This document shows positions 14,314 through 16,456 of a stretch of 16,456 bases of DNA, in pieces. Where the stretch lies: NCBI GenBank assembly GCA_016280525.1, contig JAEEGW010000195.1:1-16456 (forward strand). Reading direction: 5' to 3'. The stretch comes from Clostridiales bacterium (GTDB lineage: Bacteria; Bacillota; Clostridia; Oscillospirales; CAG-272). The notes beneath the pieces are model-generated. The model was not told the origin of the DNA. It saw only the letters and a list, made by a program, of their open reading frames with translations, and made no database searches. Each line of letters begins with the position of its first letter. Within the stretch, counting starts at the first letter, position 1. Both the position numbers and the translations under genes were made by a program.

Positions 14314-14558
14314 TCGGGCACCGCAAGCGGGATTCGTCCGCCCCGTCAAATCGTAGATTTGGTGGGACCGGGGTTCCCCGACGCGAACTGGAGAGCGTTG
14401 GGGGTTCCCGGGAGGGGACAGGGGGATATGGGGGGTTCTCGAGCGTAGCTCGAGCAAAGGGGTTCCCCGTTGCGAACATCGTGAGCAATGGGGGTTCCCG
14501 TGAGAGGTGGGAAACCACCCATATTCGTCCCGAAGGGACACCTATTTTTATTTATCTA

Positions 14559-14587
14559 TTGATTTTTTTATATTTGTATGGTATTAT
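14559..14587 (+). promoter_or_regulatory. Promoter of glpK
   Basis: TTGATT (14559-14564), a 17-bp spacer and TATTAT (14582-14587) lie 30 bp upstream of the glpK start, with AAGGAG at 14605-14610. The promoter begins just outside the outer end of repeat copy C. Confidence 0.7.
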
Positions 14588-14617
14588 ATTATGAGATATT
14601 AAGTAAGGAGCGACTAT

Positions 14618-16123
14618 ATGGATAAAAAATACGTTCTTTCGATGGATCAGGGTACGACAAGCTCGCGCGCAGTTTTATTTGACAAAAGCGGCAGTATCGT
14701 GAGCATGGTGCAGAAAGAATTCAGACAGATATTCCCCAAGCCCGGCTGGGTCGAGCACGATCCCATGGAAATATGGTCAACGCAGATGGGCGTTGCTATG
14801 GAAGCGATACAGAAGATAGACGCGCACGCGGACGAGATCGCCGCGATAGGTATAACGAACCAGCGTGAGACGACTGTGATATGGGACGCTGACACCGGGC
14901 GGCCGATATATAACGCTATCGTCTGGCAGTGCAGGCGCACCGCGGATATGATAGAACAGATGAAAAAAGACGGCATGGCGGATATGATAAAAAGCCGCAC
15001 CGGTCTTGTGCTTGACGCGTATTTTTCCGCAAGTAAAATAGCGTGGATACTGAAAAACGTCACCGGCGCGCGCGAAAAAGCGGATAGCGGCAAGCTGAGA
15101 TTCGGCACGGTAGACTGCTGGCTTATATGGAATCTTACGGACGGCAAAGTCCACGCGACAGACTACACAAACGCCTCGCGCACTATGCTTTTTGATATTC
15201 ACAAGCTCTGCTGGGACAAGGATATTCTGCAGTATTTCAACATTCCCGAAAGTATGCTCCCGGAAGTCCATCCGTCAAGCTTTATTTACGGTTATACTGA
15301 CAAATTCGGCGGCAATATCGCTATTGCCGGCGCGGCGGGAGATCAGCAGGCGGCGTTATTCGGCCAGTGCGGTTTTTCCGCCGGTGACGTGAAAAGCACG
15401 TATGGCACAGGCGGCTTCATGCTTATGAACACGGGTACCGAAGCCGTTATATCAAAAAAGGGGCTTCTGACCACGATAGCCGCGGGGGAGCACGACAAAG
15501 TCCAGTACGCGCTTGAGGGCAGCGTTTTCGTTGCCGGGGCGGCGATACAGTGGCTGCGCGACGAGATGCGGATGATACGCAGCTCGCCTCAGTCGGAGGA
15601 ATACTGCTTATCCGTTCCCGACACAAACGGCGTTTACATCGTTCCGGCGTTTTCCGGCATGGGCGCGCCGTACTGGAATCAATACGCTCGCGGGACGGTG
15701 GTAGGTCTGACGCGCGGCGTTTCAAAAGATCATTTCATACGCGCGGCGGTGGAATCGCTTGCGTATCAGACGAACGATCTTATATCCGCCATGAAGCACG
15801 AATCCGGGCTTGGCATTTCCTCGCTCAAGGTCGACGGCGGCGCTTCCGCCAACAACTTTCTGATGCAGTTCCAGTCCGATATATCGGATCTGAAAATAGA
15901 ACGTCCGAGCTGTGTGGAGACGACGGCGCTCGGCGCCGCGTATCTTGCCGGACTTGCCGTATCATACTGGGCTGATAAAGACGAAATAAAGAAAAACTGG
16001 CAAAAAGAAAAGGAATTTTTGCCGCAGATACAGCCGGAGTACAGAAAAAAACTGCAAAAGGGCTGGCGCCGCGCGGTAAAATGCGCGCTCTGCTGGGCTG
16101 AAGGAGACGACGATGATGAATAA
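14618..16123 (+). CDS. glpK: Glycerol kinase
   Basis: This 501-residue FGGY-family kinase phosphorylates glycerol to sn-glycerol 3-phosphate with ATP in the cytoplasm. The N-terminal phosphate loop is MDQGTTSSR with Asp10. Glycerol-contact residues correspond to E. coli GlpK: Arg83 and Glu84 (NQRETT), Tyr135 (VLDAY) and Asp242 (AGDQQAALFGQ). The length is full for the family. In many Firmicutes a His a few residues before this Asp is phosphorylated by HPr of the PTS; here that segment reads TDKFGGNIAIAG without a His, so PTS control of this kind looks absent. The C-terminus ends in an acidic EGDDDDE. AAGGAG precedes the ATG, and the stop overlaps the next gene by 8-11 nt. Confidence 0.97.
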   Translation: MDKKYVLSMDQGTTSSRAVLFDKSGSIVSMVQKEFRQIFPKPGWVEHDPMEIWSTQMGVAMEAIQKIDAHADEIAAIGITNQRETTVIWDADTGRPIYNAIVWQCRRTADMIEQMKKDGMADMIKSRTGLVLDAYFSASKIAWILKNVTGAREKADSGKLRFGTVDCWLIWNLTDGKVHATDYTNASRTMLFDIHKLCWDKDILQYFNIPESMLPEVHPSSFIYGYTDKFGGNIAIAGAAGDQQAALFGQCGFSAGDVKSTYGTGGFMLMNTGTEAVISKKGLLTTIAAGEHDKVQYALEGSVFVAGAAIQWLRDEMRMIRSSPQSEEYCLSVPDTNGVYIVPAFSGMGAPYWNQYARGTVVGLTRGVSKDHFIRAAVESLAYQTNDLISAMKHESGLGISSLKVDGGASANNFLMQFQSDISDLKIERPSCVETTALGAAYLAGLAVSYWADKDEIKKNWQKEKEFLPQIQPEYRKKLQKGWRRAVKCALCWAEGDDDDE

Positions 16124-16456
16124 ATACGACGTTATAATCATAGGCGCGGGCGTTGTCGGCTGCGCCGCGGCAATGCAGTTATCAAAATATGATTTAAAAA
16201 TATGCGTTATAGATAAAGAGGAAGACGTCTGTTCCGGCACGAGCAAGGCGAACAGCGCGATAGCTCACGCGGGATTTGACGCGCTCCCCGGCACGATAAA
16301 AGCTAAAATGAACGTGCGCGGCGCGGAGCTTATAAGACAACTGTCAAAAACGCTTGATTTTTCGTATATAGAAAACGGCTCGCTCGTTTTATGCTTTGAC
16401 GAAGCGGATATACCGAAGCTGCACGAGCTTTACGATCGCGGGATCAAAAACGGCGT
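16113..16456 (+). CDS. glpA: FAD-dependent glycerol-3-phosphate dehydrogenase, GlpA-like (partial, cut by window end)
   Basis: The first 115 or so residues are visible. They open with a Rossmann FAD-binding motif YDVIIIGAGVVGCAAAMQLS, then a Glu/Asp-rich CVIDKE strand end, then GTSKANSAIAHAGFDA and PGTIKAKMNVRG, the pattern of the GlpA/LhgO-type dehydrogenases that follow glpK in Clostridia. It would oxidise glycerol 3-phosphate to dihydroxyacetone phosphate, passing electrons via FAD. Two in-frame ATGs, 16113 and 16116, are possible; AAGGAG at 16101-16106 is 6 and 9 nt away, which slightly favours 16116. It overlaps glpK in another frame, indicating an operon. An L-2-hydroxyglutarate oxidase-like assignment is the alternative. 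Confidence 0.85.
   Translation, partial: MMNKYDVIIIGAGVVGCAAAMQLSKYDLKICVIDKEEDVCSGTSKANSAIAHAGFDALPGTIKAKMNVRGAELIRQLSKTLDFSYIENGSLVLCFDEADIPKLHELYDRGIKNG

Larger units (their letters stand above)
13708..14545. mobile_element. Composite repeat region, copies B (+) and C (inverted), no credible gene
   Basis: About 840 bp are bounded by inverted versions of the same 50-bp end. Copy B starts near 13711 with GGTGTCGGC-TGC-GCCGAC and ATATGGGGGATTCCCACC. Copy C ends near 14542 with GGGTGG/CCACC pairing, ATATTC and GTCCC-GAA-GGGACACC, read inverted. B contains hairpins CTCGGC-TTC-GCCGAG (13757-13771) and CAATCTC-AAAA-GAGATTG (13801-13818). C contains CTCGAGC-GTA-GCTCGAG (14438-14454) and CAAATC-GTA-GATTTG (14347-14361). 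Between them lie G runs, compound hairpins and module-IV repeats. The open frames here are low-complexity and Pro/Arg/Gly-rich, and look like repeat translations. No transposase is present. Confidence 0.55.

Overview
The window looks like a chromosomal segment of a strictly anaerobic Firmicute of the class Clostridia, probably an uncultured gut-type lineage. The reasons are a sodium- or proton-translocating Rnf complex with the gene order C-D-G-E-A-B, an anaerobic sulfatase-maturase-type radical SAM enzyme, lipoprotein substrate binding, strong AGGAGG-type ribosome sites, frequent ATA/AGA codons in a GC-balanced genome, and TTGACA-N17-TAAAAT promoters. Taxonomy below class level is not readable from the sequence.

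Layout. (1) 30-4625: an ABC sugar importer operon (fused double ATPase, two permeases, lipoprotein binding protein). The binding protein resembles the rhamnose binding protein RhaS, and the operon closes with a strong intrinsic terminator at 4644-4672. (2) 4675-5020: a non-coding block of hairpin-rich repeats, including a 195-bp MITE-like unit with 12-bp inverted ends. (3) 5025-5465 (-): an unknown 146-residue protein, transcribed divergently from (4) 5657-12447, a tightly overlapping nine-gene operon. This runs rnfC-rnfD-rnfG-rnfE-rnfA-rnfB, then an ApbE-type flavin transferase that should flavinylate RnfD and RnfG, a membrane-anchored NusG-domain-II protein, and a Gx-transporter / heptaprenyl-diphosphate-synthase-component-I-like membrane protein. 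(5) 12419-13498 (-): an anSME-like radical SAM/SPASM enzyme, whose 3' end overlaps the end of the rnf operon. (6) 13499-14617: about 1.1 kb without credible genes, filled with tandem terminator-like hairpins, two further copies of the repeat family in inverted orientation, G-rich runs and compound hairpins. (7) 14618-16456: glpK and the start of a GlpA-like FAD-dependent glycerol-3-phosphate dehydrogenase, cut by the window end.

How they fit together. Rnf couples reduced ferredoxin oxidation to NAD+ reduction and ion pumping. ApbE supplies its covalent FMN. The sugar importer and the glycerol genes feed carbon and reductant.

The genes themselves are mostly known families. The most unusual signal is in the intergenic DNA. 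Three copies of a repeat share the same order of short hairpins, but the stems differ in sequence while pairing is kept by compensatory changes. All three copies also carry a conserved four-tract G-quadruplex motif at the same place. This looks like a family of structured mobile or regulatory DNA/RNA elements with no protein of its own in the window.
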